Assembly: GCA_023356535.1 (NCBI GenBank)
Contig: JAKQYF010000019.1
Coordinates: 1 to 37,922, forward strand
Direction of reading: 5' to 3'
Length of the DNA stretch: 37,922 nt
DNA from: Trichodesmium sp. MAG_R03
Lineage (GTDB): Bacteria > Cyanobacteriota > Cyanobacteriia > Cyanobacteriales > Microcoleaceae
The first letter of the stretch is position 1; every line of letters begins with the position of its first letter. The translations under genes were made by a program, and so were the position numbers. This document shows positions 16,333-25,328 of this stretch, piece by piece. The notes beneath the pieces were generated by a model, which was given only the letters and a program-made list of their open reading frames with translations, was not told the origin of the DNA and ran no database searches.

Positions 16333-17496
16333 TTATTGAGGAATAATTTCTGTGACTACATTACTATTATCACCTTGAATAATAACTGTCTCATTTTTTA
16401 GCTGCCCTACTGCTCGAGGGCCTCTAACATTAAATGGTGGATCAACTTGACGATAAAATACATTACCTTCTGCTTCAAAAGTTTGATTATTTGAATACCA
16501 AGTTAAGCGATCGCTATTTAATTGAGCTTGATTTTGTTGCCCAACACCAACCACATCTCCCGATAAAACAAAAGTATTTTTCTGAAAATTGCCTTGACCT
16601 TTATTTGCTTGTAAAACTACTTTTTCTCCTTGTTCTAATACTGTTATAGGTCCTGGTGAATCTATCAAACCTTGTGGCATATTCCAAATCATCAAATCAC
16701 TACTTATTTGTATTTTTGGATTAGTTCGGAGTAACTGTACATTTTTTTTCATAGTAGCTATTTGACTTTCTAAGTTAAAATCTGATTCTTCACCATAAGC
16801 TATGCCAATAACTTGTTTATCTTTTAACTCTTCTATTTTTATTAATTTATTAGCAATCAATTTTTTTTTATCTATCTCCCAAAATAATTGATCGGTTTGA
16901 ATTTTGAGCACAGGTTCTTTGAACATAGCCACTACTTGACCATAAAACTCTATTCTGTTTTCTAGGCTAATAACTTTTGCCATTTGAGCTGATGCTTGTA
17001 GTTGTTCATTACTACCTATTATATTATTGCGAACAATAATGATTCCTGGTTCAGTTAACCATTCTAACTGTTGTCCTCTAATAATTATTTGATTTTGGAT
17101 GTCATATACTTCTATTTCTTCTATAAGCAAAATTTTGTTTTCATCTTGATATATTTCTCCTTGCAATGCAGTAATTTTATAGGCTAATTTTCCATCTCGA
17201 AATAATTCACTTTTAGGCTTAATAACTTTAACTAATTCTTGATTTTTTACATAGGAAGCTCGTTTAGATTTGACCCGCCACAACATTTGACCTGCTTCAG
17301 ATATTTCTTCAAGAGTAACGTCATTTAATATTAAATCACTTTCTATGATTTCATTGGCAATTGTTTGTTCAGAAATATTTGCTTGACCTTGATTTTTTTT
17401 ATTACAAGCGGTTATTCCTAGAAATAAAGTTACGAAGATAGATAAAAGTATTGATGAATTTTGAAAATAAGAAAAATAATTATTTGGTGTTTTCAT
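16333..17496 (-). CDS. lptC: LptC-like lipopolysaccharide-transport lipoprotein
   Basis: The periplasmic link of the LPS export bridge. The N-terminus has a hydrophobic segment and a lipobox-like LGITAC (Cys31), which suggests lipid anchoring. The body is a series of beta-rich repeats typical of the LptC/OstA fold: LRGQ-like strands such as ASYVKNQELVKVIKPKSELF, ITALQGEIYQDENKILL and ITVLEQGEKVVLQANKGQG. At 387 residues it is about twice the E. coli protein, as expected for cyanobacterial LptC. No permease or ATPase gene is adjacent. Confidence 0.8.
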   Translation of the reverse strand: MKTPNNYFSYFQNSSILLSIFVTLFLGITACNKKNQGQANISEQTIANEIIESDLILNDVTLEEISEAGQMLWRVKSKRASYVKNQELVKVIKPKSELFRDGKLAYKITALQGEIYQDENKILLIEEIEVYDIQNQIIIRGQQLEWLTEPGIIIVRNNIIGSNEQLQASAQMAKVISLENRIEFYGQVVAMFKEPVLKIQTDQLFWEIDKKKLIANKLIKIEELKDKQVIGIAYGEESDFNLESQIATMKKNVQLLRTNPKIQISSDLMIWNMPQGLIDSPGPITVLEQGEKVVLQANKGQGNFQKNTFVLSGDVVGVGQQNQAQLNSDRLTWYSNNQTFEAEGNVFYRQVDPPFNVRGPRAVGQLKNETVIIQGDNSNVVTEIIPQ

Positions 17497-18114
17497 AAAA
17501 AGCTTATTATAATCATATAATCTTTCTCAAGAGACTTCCTTATAGAAATTTGAAACAAAGACCAGAAAAGATGGGCAGTAGAATAGAGAACAAGCAAAAA
17601 ATATTTAATCTATGGTTCATTTTAACCAAGTATTTTTGTGTGGCCAGTTAAGAAGACAACCCTTATTACTTACTAAGACGCATGTGAAATGCTTATTAGC
17701 TTATTTAATCACTTATACCACATATAATCACCTAATATACTGTATTTCATCATTTTTTAGCACTTTCCTCAAGATTTAACACCACTTAAAGTAATGTATC
17801 ATCAGGATACTATATTTATTTAGCTAGCCCTACTTCACTTATGAAAGATTAGTATATTCAAATAAAAATAAAGGAAAGTTTTTGATCATAAGCACAAAAT
17901 TTTCCAGGTTTTAGATGGATAATGCTTAGTTTTTCAAACTTTCCTTTTAATGAGTAACATTTAAATTTTGCTTTAACGTACCTCTCAAATCAAGATCACA
18001 AGATATTCTGGGTATTAATCCGCTAATTTCAATAAAAATTAACACTACTCTTACATTGATTACTATTCTAAAATTTGCCAATGGTTCTAAGTTAAACTAG
18101 AAGCCAATATTATT
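17497..18114. other. Spacer between the NYN gene and lptC
   Basis: 618 bp without a gene. A 20-bp string near 17589 (GAACAAGCAAAAAATATTTA) also occurs near 4468. An AAATGCTTATTAGCTTAT string near 17693 also occurs near 12160. Nothing else is supported. Confidence 0.4.
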
Positions 18115-18729
18115 TTAATCATGTTCATCCATTAAACCTATCACTGATAGAGGACGATAGGTATAGCTAGGAGATTTAGAAGTTTTTTGGATATCCTCTT
18201 TAATTTGCTCCAAGTCTATATAACGATCTGAAACATTAATTAAACTATCACTAGTCATAGCTCTAAGACTAACAACTTCAACCCTAACACCTCTATAACT
18301 AACAGCATCTACAGCATAAGCTAAATCTCCATCTCCACTAACTAATATAGCAGTATCATAAGACCCAACCAAAGCCATCATATCAACAGCAATTTCTACA
18401 TCGAGATTAGCTTTTTTAGAACCATCAGGTAATTGTACTAATTCTTTAGAAATAACGCGATAACCATTACGGCGCATCCACAGCAAAAATCCTTGCTGTT
18501 TTTCATTAGTACGATCTACTCCTGTGTAGAAAAAAGAACGTAGGAGGCGAGAATCTCCAATCAGACAACAAAGAAGTTTTGTATAATCTATCTCAATTCC
18601 TAGCTGTAAAGCAGCATAGAATAAGTTAGACCCATCAATAAAAATGGCTACTCTGCCACGATTTTCTAGAACTTGTTCTGGTGTAAATATTTCATGACAC
18701 TCTATTTGTATTTGTTGATGATTCAACAT
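18115..18729 (-). CDS. NYN-domain (LabA/DUF88 type) protein
   Basis: A PIN-like fold of the NYN family, predicted RNA-processing nucleases. Conserved acidic sites are visible: AIFIDGSNLFYAA (Asp32), KKANLDVEIAVDMM, and LVSGDGDLAYAV. The region SYRGVRVEVVS then SLINVSDRYIDL completes the domain. LabA in Synechococcus elongatus modulates circadian output, but whether this is the orthologue cannot be told from sequence alone. The start is at 18729, with GAGG about 10 bp upstream. It follows metG on the same strand, 134 bp away. Confidence 0.85.
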   Translation of the reverse strand: MLNHQQIQIECHEIFTPEQVLENRGRVAIFIDGSNLFYAALQLGIEIDYTKLLCCLIGDSRLLRSFFYTGVDRTNEKQQGFLLWMRRNGYRVISKELVQLPDGSKKANLDVEIAVDMMALVGSYDTAILVSGDGDLAYAVDAVSYRGVRVEVVSLRAMTSDSLINVSDRYIDLEQIKEDIQKTSKSPSYTYRPLSVIGLMDEHD

Positions 18730-18863
18730 TGTTTTTAACCTCAGTTTTTTATAAAATAAAGAAATTTAATTCTTAATTAGAGATAGTTTGTAACAGAAAA
18801 AAAGCTATGCCATCCAACAACAAAAAAGAGTACGATTATCTTTTAAGTAATAGTTTATATTAA

Positions 18864-20447
18864 TTATAGTCTTTGAAAAATAGGTTGAGGTTTCCCCAAA
18901 ATTTGATTTCTTGGTAGAGCACCCCAACTTGCTTGTTTAACAAAAATTTCTGAACTCTTAATTACTGATTTATCATTAAAATCATTTGATAAGCCTAGTT
19001 GCTGATAGATAGCATTGCTAATATTAGGAATAATGGGTGATAAAAGATAGGCTGCTAATCTAACAGACTCCAAGACAGAATATAAAACTTTTGCTAAGGC
19101 TTCTAATTGACCCTGTTTATATAAACTCCAGGGAGCAGTTTCGTCTATATATTTATTGCAGTTTCTAACTAAAATCAATACAGCTTCACAAACTTGACTA
19201 AAAACTAAAGAGCCATAAGTTTGAGTAACTTCTTCGCCCAAGCTAATGCCTATTGTTTTGAGTGGATGAGTAACTTCTACTTCCTCCCCATCAATATTAG
19301 GAATTTGACCATTAAAGTATTTATGAGCCATTTTCAGGGTACGATTCAGTAAATTACCCAAGTCATTTGCTAAGTCAGCATTTAGGACATTGATAAAGCG
19401 AGTTTCATTAAAATCGCCATCAACTCCAAATTCGATTTCTTTGAGAAAATAGTAACGAACTGCATCAGATCCGTATTTTTCGATTAATTTAAAAGGATCT
19501 AAAGTGTTTTTTAGGGATTTACCCATCTTCTTACCATCTTTGGTCAAAAATCCATGTCCAAATACACGTTTAGGTAGAGGTAAATTTGCTGACATTAACA
19601 TTGCTGGCCAATAAACAGCATGAAAACGTAATATATCTTTCCCAATGAGGTGCAGATTAATCGGCCACCATTTTAATAAAGCATTCTCTAGGGTAGGTTC
19701 ACTATCAGGATCTAAAAGAGCTGTAACATAACCTAATAGAGCATCAAACCAAACATAGATAGTATGATTAGAGTCAATAGGTAGTTGAAAGCCCCAATTA
19801 ACATTAACTCTAGAGATTGAAAAGTCTTGTAACCCTTTGTTAACAAAGCTTAAGACTTCATTCCGACGGCTCTGGGGTTGAATAAATTCTGGCTTTTCTT
19901 GGTAGAAAGCTTGTAGTTGTTCCTGATACTTGGAGAGACGAAAGAAGTAGTTTTCCTCATCGCGCCATTCTACTTTTTGGTTAGTGTGAATAGGACAATA
20001 TTTATCTTCCCCAAGTTCGCGCTCTTCTTTAAACTCTTCACAAGATACGCAATACCATCCTTGTTGCTGACTTAAGTAGATATCGTCTTGTTCCCAAACT
20101 CTTTGGAAAAATTCCTTGACAATTTCTTGGTGGTTAGATGCGGTAGTACGAATAAAACGATCATACTGAATATTTAGTTTTTGCCAGAGAGATTCAAATC
20201 CTTTAAATACTAAGTCGCAATGTTCTTTAGGGTATCTTCCTTTGCTTTGAGCTGTTCTTTCAATTTTCTGGCCATGCTCATCTGTACCAGTAATCATCAA
20301 AACTGATCTACCTTGTAGTCTGTGAAAACGAGCTATCGTATCAGCAGCAATAGTTGTATAAGCACTACCTATATGTGGTAAATCGTTAACGTAATAAAGG
20401 GGAGTTGTAATTGCAAAGGTATTTCTATTTGTATATGTGTTTGTCAT
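18864..20447 (-). CDS. metG: Methionyl-tRNA synthetase
   Basis: It charges tRNA-Met. The HIGH-class signature is PHIGSAY (24-30) and the KMSKS-class signature KMGKS (307-311). A single zinc knuckle is suggested by Cys133, Cys136, Cys151 and His154 (CVSC and CPIH). TGTDEHGQKI and WFDALLGYVTAL are typical. The length of 527 residues means the short form without a C-terminal tRNA-binding or dimerisation domain. The start at 20447 gives the usual lead to FAITTPLYYVND. Confidence 0.96.
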   Translation of the reverse strand: MTNTYTNRNTFAITTPLYYVNDLPHIGSAYTTIAADTIARFHRLQGRSVLMITGTDEHGQKIERTAQSKGRYPKEHCDLVFKGFESLWQKLNIQYDRFIRTTASNHQEIVKEFFQRVWEQDDIYLSQQQGWYCVSCEEFKEERELGEDKYCPIHTNQKVEWRDEENYFFRLSKYQEQLQAFYQEKPEFIQPQSRRNEVLSFVNKGLQDFSISRVNVNWGFQLPIDSNHTIYVWFDALLGYVTALLDPDSEPTLENALLKWWPINLHLIGKDILRFHAVYWPAMLMSANLPLPKRVFGHGFLTKDGKKMGKSLKNTLDPFKLIEKYGSDAVRYYFLKEIEFGVDGDFNETRFINVLNADLANDLGNLLNRTLKMAHKYFNGQIPNIDGEEVEVTHPLKTIGISLGEEVTQTYGSLVFSQVCEAVLILVRNCNKYIDETAPWSLYKQGQLEALAKVLYSVLESVRLAAYLLSPIIPNISNAIYQQLGLSNDFNDKSVIKSSEIFVKQASWGALPRNQILGKPQPIFQRL

Positions 20448-20975
20448 GGAAAATCAGACTTAAATATTTTTGATTTGAACTAGCAATGGTAATATCATAA
20501 TGGTTGAGTAGTATTGACATATTTTCCTTTACTGCTTGAATTGATTACTTATTCACTAACCGTCGATATTCAGCTAGCTTCCATTCAGTTTTTCCTAGAT
20601 CATGCTACTTAAAAAGGTTTTGAATATATTCAAGTAGCTACTAAGGACCAATTTCATTAATAAGTGGCACTACTTAACTTGAGAATTCTTATTAGAGACT
20701 AATTCCTCCTTCGGTGTAATAATCAGTTGATAACTCATAGCTGATAGTTAACCAGTGACGCCTTAACACTGACTTCAGTAATTTTACTATTATTATATTG
20801 GCAGCAAACAATAACCCATACCTTAACATTAATACAGTAATGCTATTATGTTTTTCTGATAAAATTTCTCAAAGAAAATTTAACTTTTGTGATTTTAATA
20901 TTAAGTGCCTAGGCAAAATTAATTACCTAGTTTTATTAACAAATTACAATAAATATATAACTTTCAGCTTGAAAG

Positions 20976-21069
20976 TATAGTCATTTTAATTTAGATTGAG
21001 ACAACTATATTCTTGCTATGACTAAGTTTCAGCAGAAAAAGTGTTTCATTTTTATTTGAAATAACTATA
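20976..21069 (+). repeat. Miniature element family D, 94 bp
   Basis: Ends are TATAGTCATTTT and AAATAACTATA. It aligns along its length with 28577-28670, which is also exactly 94 bp (shared ATTGAGACAA and TTCTTGCTATGA). Confidence 0.75.
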
Positions 21070-21230
21070 TGTATAATTAATTTTGCACAACTACTTATAT
21101 TTATTTAAACTATAGATTTGAATCTTTAGTGAGAATCAAAATGGGGAGCAAACCAACTCAGGAAATAGTGAGAATATTTCCAGAAGGTTCTGCATAGATG
21201 GTAGAACGCTACACTTAAGGTAAAAGTCTA

Positions 21231-21256
21231 TCCCTCCCTTACGAAGCAAGGAGGGA
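21231..21256. other. Strong hairpin, IS200/IS605-end-like
   Basis: TCCCTCC and GGAGGGA form a perfect 7-bp stem, with an inner CTT-ACG-AAG stem. It resembles subterminal hairpins of Y1-transposase elements, or a bidirectional terminator without T-run. No linked frame is found. Confidence 0.4.
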
Positions 21257-21475
21257 AGGGAAAAGTCAAAAATAATCTATGACCAAGTTTGATAGTTTAG
21301 AAATACCCCCGTCCTTTGCTTCAATTGTGATAAGATTTATTAATCCTAAATTTGATTGGTAATTTTTGATTCTATGATTTACTCATTTATAAGTTGAATG
21401 ATAACTTGCTCAGATATATCAACTATTAGTCATTAATTTATCAATCATTACTAACTTTTATCTGTATTCACAATT

Positions 21476-22303
21476 ATGCAAGTGGCAAGTAGTAAAATTA
21501 GTTTTTTAAGGCCAACCCCCTTTCAACCTGAATTACCTCTGTTTGTTTTCCTATCTGGTATGGACGGTACAGGTAAATTATTACGACCACAACTCTCCAG
21601 CTTATCAACTACTTTCGATATTCGGTGTCTCAGTATCCCACAAAATGATTTATCGACTTGGACTCAATTATTGCAGAGAACAATAAACTTAATTAAAATT
21701 GAACAGAAAGCAGCACCCAAAAGACATATTTATTTATGTGGAGAATCTTTTGGAGGATGTTTAGCACTAAAAGTGGCCTTAAATGCTCCTGAATTATTGG
21801 ACAAACTAATTTTAGTTAATTCAGCTACTTCATTTAGTCAAAAACCTATAGTTAAATACGGTTCATATCTCACCCAATATCTACCAACCTATTTATATAG
21901 ATTATCTGTAATAGCAACTTTACCCTTTTTAGGAGCTTTGGATCGGATAAAGCCAGAGGAGCGTCAAGCACTACTCAAAGCTATGCAGTCAGTTTCTCAA
22001 CAGACTGCCATCTGGAGGTTAGAGTTAATGCGCTCATTTCAGGTAAGGAAAAATCAACTAAAAAATTTCCCAAAGTCTACATTAATTATTGCTAGTGCTG
22101 CCGACCGACTTTTACCTTCTGCATCACAAGCTAAGTTTTTAGTAAAGTATTTGCCCAAAGCTGAAATGGTTATTCTACCTAATAGTGGCCATGCCTGCTT
22201 GCTAGAAGCAGACATAGACCTTTGTGAAATTATTCGAGGCCAATGGGGCAGTAATTTAGTGGAATTAGGAAGAGATCAAGTATATACTACATTAAATGTC
22301 TAG
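21476..22303 (+). CDS. Alpha/beta hydrolase (phytyl-ester-synthase-like)
   Basis: The catalytic triad is visible: Ser91 in CGESFGG, Asp210 in SAADRLLPS and His239 in NSGHACLLEAD. The oxyanion strand FLSGMDGTGKLL and the next block FDIRCLSIP resemble the hydrolase part of plant and cyanobacterial phytyl ester or wax-ester-forming enzymes. The acyltransferase half of those proteins is not present. At 275 residues it is a single-domain hydrolase. The substrate is unknown. Its stop codon overlaps the end of the convergent DUF2996 gene by 4 bp. Confidence 0.8.
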   Translation: MQVASSKISFLRPTPFQPELPLFVFLSGMDGTGKLLRPQLSSLSTTFDIRCLSIPQNDLSTWTQLLQRTINLIKIEQKAAPKRHIYLCGESFGGCLALKVALNAPELLDKLILVNSATSFSQKPIVKYGSYLTQYLPTYLYRLSVIATLPFLGALDRIKPEERQALLKAMQSVSQQTAIWRLELMRSFQVRKNQLKNFPKSTLIIASAADRLLPSASQAKFLVKYLPKAEMVILPNSGHACLLEADIDLCEIIRGQWGSNLVELGRDQVYTTLNV

Positions 22304-22749
22304 TTTAAACTCAGCCACTTTTGAGCATTCAGACGTTGAATTACACCGAACACCAATAACTTCAGAGTAATTTTACGTTCATCAATTAAAAAAGGTTCTA
22401 AAGTAGCAGGTTGAGCTCCATTATCAGCACAGGAGAAAGCTCTAGGGCCTTTAATATCCTTTTTGAGGAAATAGATATTGAACTGACGCTGGCCTTTTTT
22501 AAACTTACCCACAACTTGCCAACATTCTTGAGATGAACCAAAGCTAATCATAGGTAGTTTTTGCTTGACTAGGTTTAGATGAATATCGTCAATACCTTGC
22601 TGAGTCAGAGCTTTTTGTAAAGCTGGCAAATAATCTTGCTGCATAAACTCAGCAAAAGGCTTATTTTCGACAGCGGGGGGCTTTTCTGGTTTGACCTTCC
22701 CTGCAGCAGTCTTAGTTTCAGTTTTTTTAGCTTCTTGTTCTTCTACCAT
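22300..22749 (-). CDS. DUF2996 protein
   Basis: It has a charged, low-complexity N-terminus (about 30 residues rich in Lys, Glu and Ala), then a compact domain: FAEFMQQDYLPALQKALTQQ, CWQVVGKFKKGQRQFNIYF and ISFGSSQECW. This matches DUF2996, restricted to cyanobacteria and plastid-bearing eukaryotes. The function is not established. AAGGAAG precedes the ATG. It lies 14 bp after the next minus-strand gene and is probably co-transcribed with it. Confidence 0.8.
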   Translation of the reverse strand: MVEEQEAKKTETKTAAGKVKPEKPPAVENKPFAEFMQQDYLPALQKALTQQGIDDIHLNLVKQKLPMISFGSSQECWQVVGKFKKGQRQFNIYFLKKDIKGPRAFSCADNGAQPATLEPFLIDERKITLKLLVFGVIQRLNAQKWLSLN

Positions 22750-22763
22750 AAATACTTCCTTGC

Positions 22764-23654
22764 TTAAATTTCTGCATAAGCTCGTTCTACTAAACGACGA
22801 GCCAGGGTTTGAACCCCTGTATGTTCATAATAATTAGTACTCATATCTAGGAATGCAGCTAAATAGTCCAATTTATCATCGCTAAATTCTACGAAACTTT
22901 GCAAGCTATTGGCTACGTTTGTTGGTGTAATGCCGCGATCGCTGACAAAATCTCCCATCCAACTAGAAACAGAACCAAAGGCTTCCCCAATAAAGCCCAA
23001 CTTACTATCTTTATTATCCCCTGGAATAGCTTCTTCAATTCCCCGGAAGCCTTGGTTTTCTTCTAAGTCCGAGGTAGAAAGTCCTTCTATCCAGTTAGCG
23101 GCGGCACCTAGAAAATCTGGCCCTAAAGGAATTAAACCATCAAAACAAACTAAGGCTGCTAAGCGCATTAAAGATTCTCCACTATAATCTCCTAGAGCGC
23201 CGACAAAATCACCAATACTATCTCCAGGAATGCCATTGATGGAACAAAAACCTAATAGTTCCGCAACTACTTTGAGAGATAAATCAATAGTTTGGGCTTT
23301 TCCCGGTTTAGGAGTCAGGCTAGTTAATAAACCTCCGAGCAAAGGTATTTTATCTCCAACCATATTAGCTAAAGAAGCCGCACCTAAAGCACGACCTGCT
23401 CCACTAACAGTTTGATAAAGCCATAAGGCCCTTTGATATCCTTGAGCTTTGTCATTGAACAGAATTACAGCTCGATCACCTATTTGCTGAATTAGCTCTT
23501 CGTCATCTTCTCCTGTTACAGTGCGGATGGTATTTTCAAATCCTACCAAGTTATCCCACTCTCCTGGAACAACGAAGTCTAAAGCACGTAAAGCTTTAAT
23601 TGTAATATTGTCACTGGGCAGTTCATCTACTAATTCAAAGATGGGCTTACTCAT
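22764..23654 (-). CDS. Conserved cyanobacterial protein of unknown function
   Basis: I do not recognise a named family. The 296-residue protein is acidic and mostly helical, with no signal peptide. A hydrophobic, glycine-rich central stretch (LGAASLANMVGDKIPLLGG) could be buried or membrane-touching. AAGGAG lies 6 bases before the ATG. It is the first gene of a tight pair with DUF2996. Confidence 0.7.
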   Translation of the reverse strand: MSKPIFELVDELPSDNITIKALRALDFVVPGEWDNLVGFENTIRTVTGEDDEELIQQIGDRAVILFNDKAQGYQRALWLYQTVSGAGRALGAASLANMVGDKIPLLGGLLTSLTPKPGKAQTIDLSLKVVAELLGFCSINGIPGDSIGDFVGALGDYSGESLMRLAALVCFDGLIPLGPDFLGAAANWIEGLSTSDLEENQGFRGIEEAIPGDNKDSKLGFIGEAFGSVSSWMGDFVSDRGITPTNVANSLQSFVEFSDDKLDYLAAFLDMSTNYYEHTGVQTLARRLVERAYAEI

Positions 23655-23837
23655 TTAAGGCTCCTTAATTTCATTTATCAGTTATCAGTACCTCTGGCTG
23701 AAACCGGAGGTTTTAAGTCTGAGATTTCCTTTTTTATCCTCTTGAAAGGAGAGGCTATTGACTTTATTTCTTGGTCAAAAGTTAAAAGTGAATAGAGGAA
23801 GACACTTTTTTTTCAGGGTTGAGACAAGATTTTGTGA

Positions 23838-24344
23838 TTAGAGACTAGCTAGACCACTCAGATTAAATTTTTTTAGCCATGCTTCGCGATCGCTGGCAGT
23901 AAATGAGGAATCTTTTGATTGAGCTTTTACCTGAAAACGATTATTTACTAACACTGCAGTCGTTGTTTTACCTTGTTCTACTGCTGGATATCCTCCGATT
24001 TTTTTGCTGCTATTTTGGAATTTTTTGGTGGCAGTGGAAGAAGCTGAGATGTCATTGATAGACATAACTGCTACTTCTTTACCATCTTTTTTCAGGCTTG
24101 CCTGAGCAAAGCCTTTTTTCTCTTGAGCATAATTTAGTTTATATTCGCTACTTGATGATGGGAAGTATTCGTTTAAATTACCACCTGATAGTTGTTTAGC
24201 TTTAGAGGGACGTTCTGTTTTGCTTTGTTGTTGGGCCTGGTCAAAACGACTAGGTTCTTTAGCCTTACCACAAGCAGATATTAGCAATAATAAGCAGAGC
24301 AAGACTGGGGCTAGTGGTTTACCTAATCGACGACTAATTTTCAT
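23838..24344 (-). CDS. Predicted lipoprotein
   Basis: The N-terminus is a lipoprotein signal: basic MKISRRLGK, hydrophobic LAPVLLCLLLL, and lipobox ISAC (Cys25). The mature part is polar and Lys-rich, with SGGNLNEYFPSSSSEYKLNY and a C-terminal SFTASDREAWLKKFNLSGL. It is probably a small envelope lipoprotein; no family name is recalled. AGGAGA lies just before the ATG. A relic of ggpS lies directly upstream. Confidence 0.75.
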   Translation of the reverse strand: MKISRRLGKPLAPVLLCLLLLISACGKAKEPSRFDQAQQQSKTERPSKAKQLSGGNLNEYFPSSSSEYKLNYAQEKKGFAQASLKKDGKEVAVMSINDISASSTATKKFQNSSKKIGGYPAVEQGKTTTAVLVNNRFQVKAQSKDSSFTASDREAWLKKFNLSGLASL

Positions 24345-24397
24345 GCTATCTCTCCTGATAAATTTGAGATGTCTCTTATCAATTTTCCCTTAAAATT

Positions 24398-24523
24398 GCA
24401 CAAATTGCTTCTATCAAGGAAAAATATCAAGGACGAAAACTGGTTGTTATAGCAGGCCGCATTGATTATGTTAAAGGCAACCCTCGAATGTTGGAAACTG
24501 TTGAGCGTCTGCTGAAAATGTAG
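24398..24523 (+). pseudogene. Fragment of a GT20 glycosyltransferase (ggpS/otsA type)
   Basis: One frame reads IKEKYQGRKLVVIAGRIDY, then VKGNPRMLETVERLL. This is the conserved nucleotide-sugar region of glucosylglycerol-phosphate and trehalose-phosphate synthases (KxxGxKLIxxxxRxDYxKG). About 40 codons remain, ending in TAG. The following glpD-like fragment favours ggpS, because those genes neighbour each other in salt-tolerant cyanobacteria. Confidence 0.6.
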
Positions 24524-24812
24524 GAGCAGCTGCAATGAATTATGTAGAAGTGACTGATTTACAAAGGGAAAATAATCGAATTTATGCAGTTAATTGTCAA
24601 GATTTTTAGACTGGAGTAGAATTTGAAATTAAGTGTAGAAATTAAACAGTAATTGTTAATACTTCTGGCCCATAATCAGTAGACAAAATTTTAAATTCTG
24701 CCAAGACAAATAGTACAATAGATACCATTAGAAAAACCAAAAAAATTGTTGCTACAAAACGTAGTCATATTATTATCAATTCATTTCAGCTGGCACCCAA
24801 TACTAACTTATA
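24523..24812 (+). pseudogene. Fragment of an FAD-dependent glycerol-3-phosphate dehydrogenase (glpD-like)
   Basis: Starting on the last base of the previous TAG, the frame reads GAAAMNYVEVTDLQ, then NRIYAVNCQDF, stop, TGVEFEIKC, stop, and VNTSGP, stop, SVDKILNS, matching GlpD text of the type NYVEVxxLxxExGRVxGV, DxLTGEEFEI and VVNATGPWVD. IVATKRSHIIIN follows. At least three in-frame stops are present, and the flavin-binding start and C-terminus are gone. Confidence 0.65.
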
Positions 24813-25328
24813 AGTCTGAATATACTTAAACTTTGGTAGATATTGCTTGTCATCATACTAGTTTAGCAATGAAAGTAAATTCTGCTTTAGATTTACTGCC
24901 TATATTAACGGATATTTTGACTTGTTATTGTAGTTTTAGTTATAAAAGGCGTGACAAAGAAGTTAAATATTATCGTCAATTTATGGAACAAAATTGTATT
25001 TCCGATTATGTAATAGAAAGTTCTGAATATAGTCAGCAGGTATAAGTTAATGCTTAGTTTTATTGAAGTCATTTTTTTATCGTTGCTAATTGCTTTAAAA
25101 TAAAAAAAATTGAAATTTTGCTAGTTAAATTTATGAAAGATAAATTGATTAAACAACACCGAATATTCTCTATGCTTCTTGTTTATAATTAATCTCCATA
25201 GTTTGAGAATAATTAACTAGTCGTTATCATGATTGTGTAATAATTTAGGTCATGCTTAGTAGATTAGATAGTACCCTTAATTTATACTTATCTACCTACT
25301 TAACTTGTATATAGAATACTTATAAATT
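24813..25328. other. Spacer before gpsA, with an unassigned conserved-looking frame
   Basis: A plus-strand frame at 24833-25045 reads VDIACHHTSLAMKVNSALD and YYRQFMEQNCISDYVI. It looks like real protein, perhaps the tail of another decayed gene of the same former cluster, but I cannot name a family. The rest shows no gene. Confidence 0.35.

Larger units (their letters stand above)
20448..21475. other. Long spacer between metG and the hydrolase gene
   Basis: About 1 kb without a supported gene. It contains a 94-bp family D element (20976-21069) and a strong hairpin at 21231-21256. Short reading frames here overlap the repeat and carry no recognisable motif. Confidence 0.5.

Noticed and set aside
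20798-20980. 60-codon plus-strand frame
   Set aside because: AT-rich, ends in a family D element, and shows no conserved motif.
24341-24535. Minus-strand frame upstream of the lipoprotein
   Set aside because: The complementary strand carries a clear GT20 glycosyltransferase fragment, so this is its shadow.
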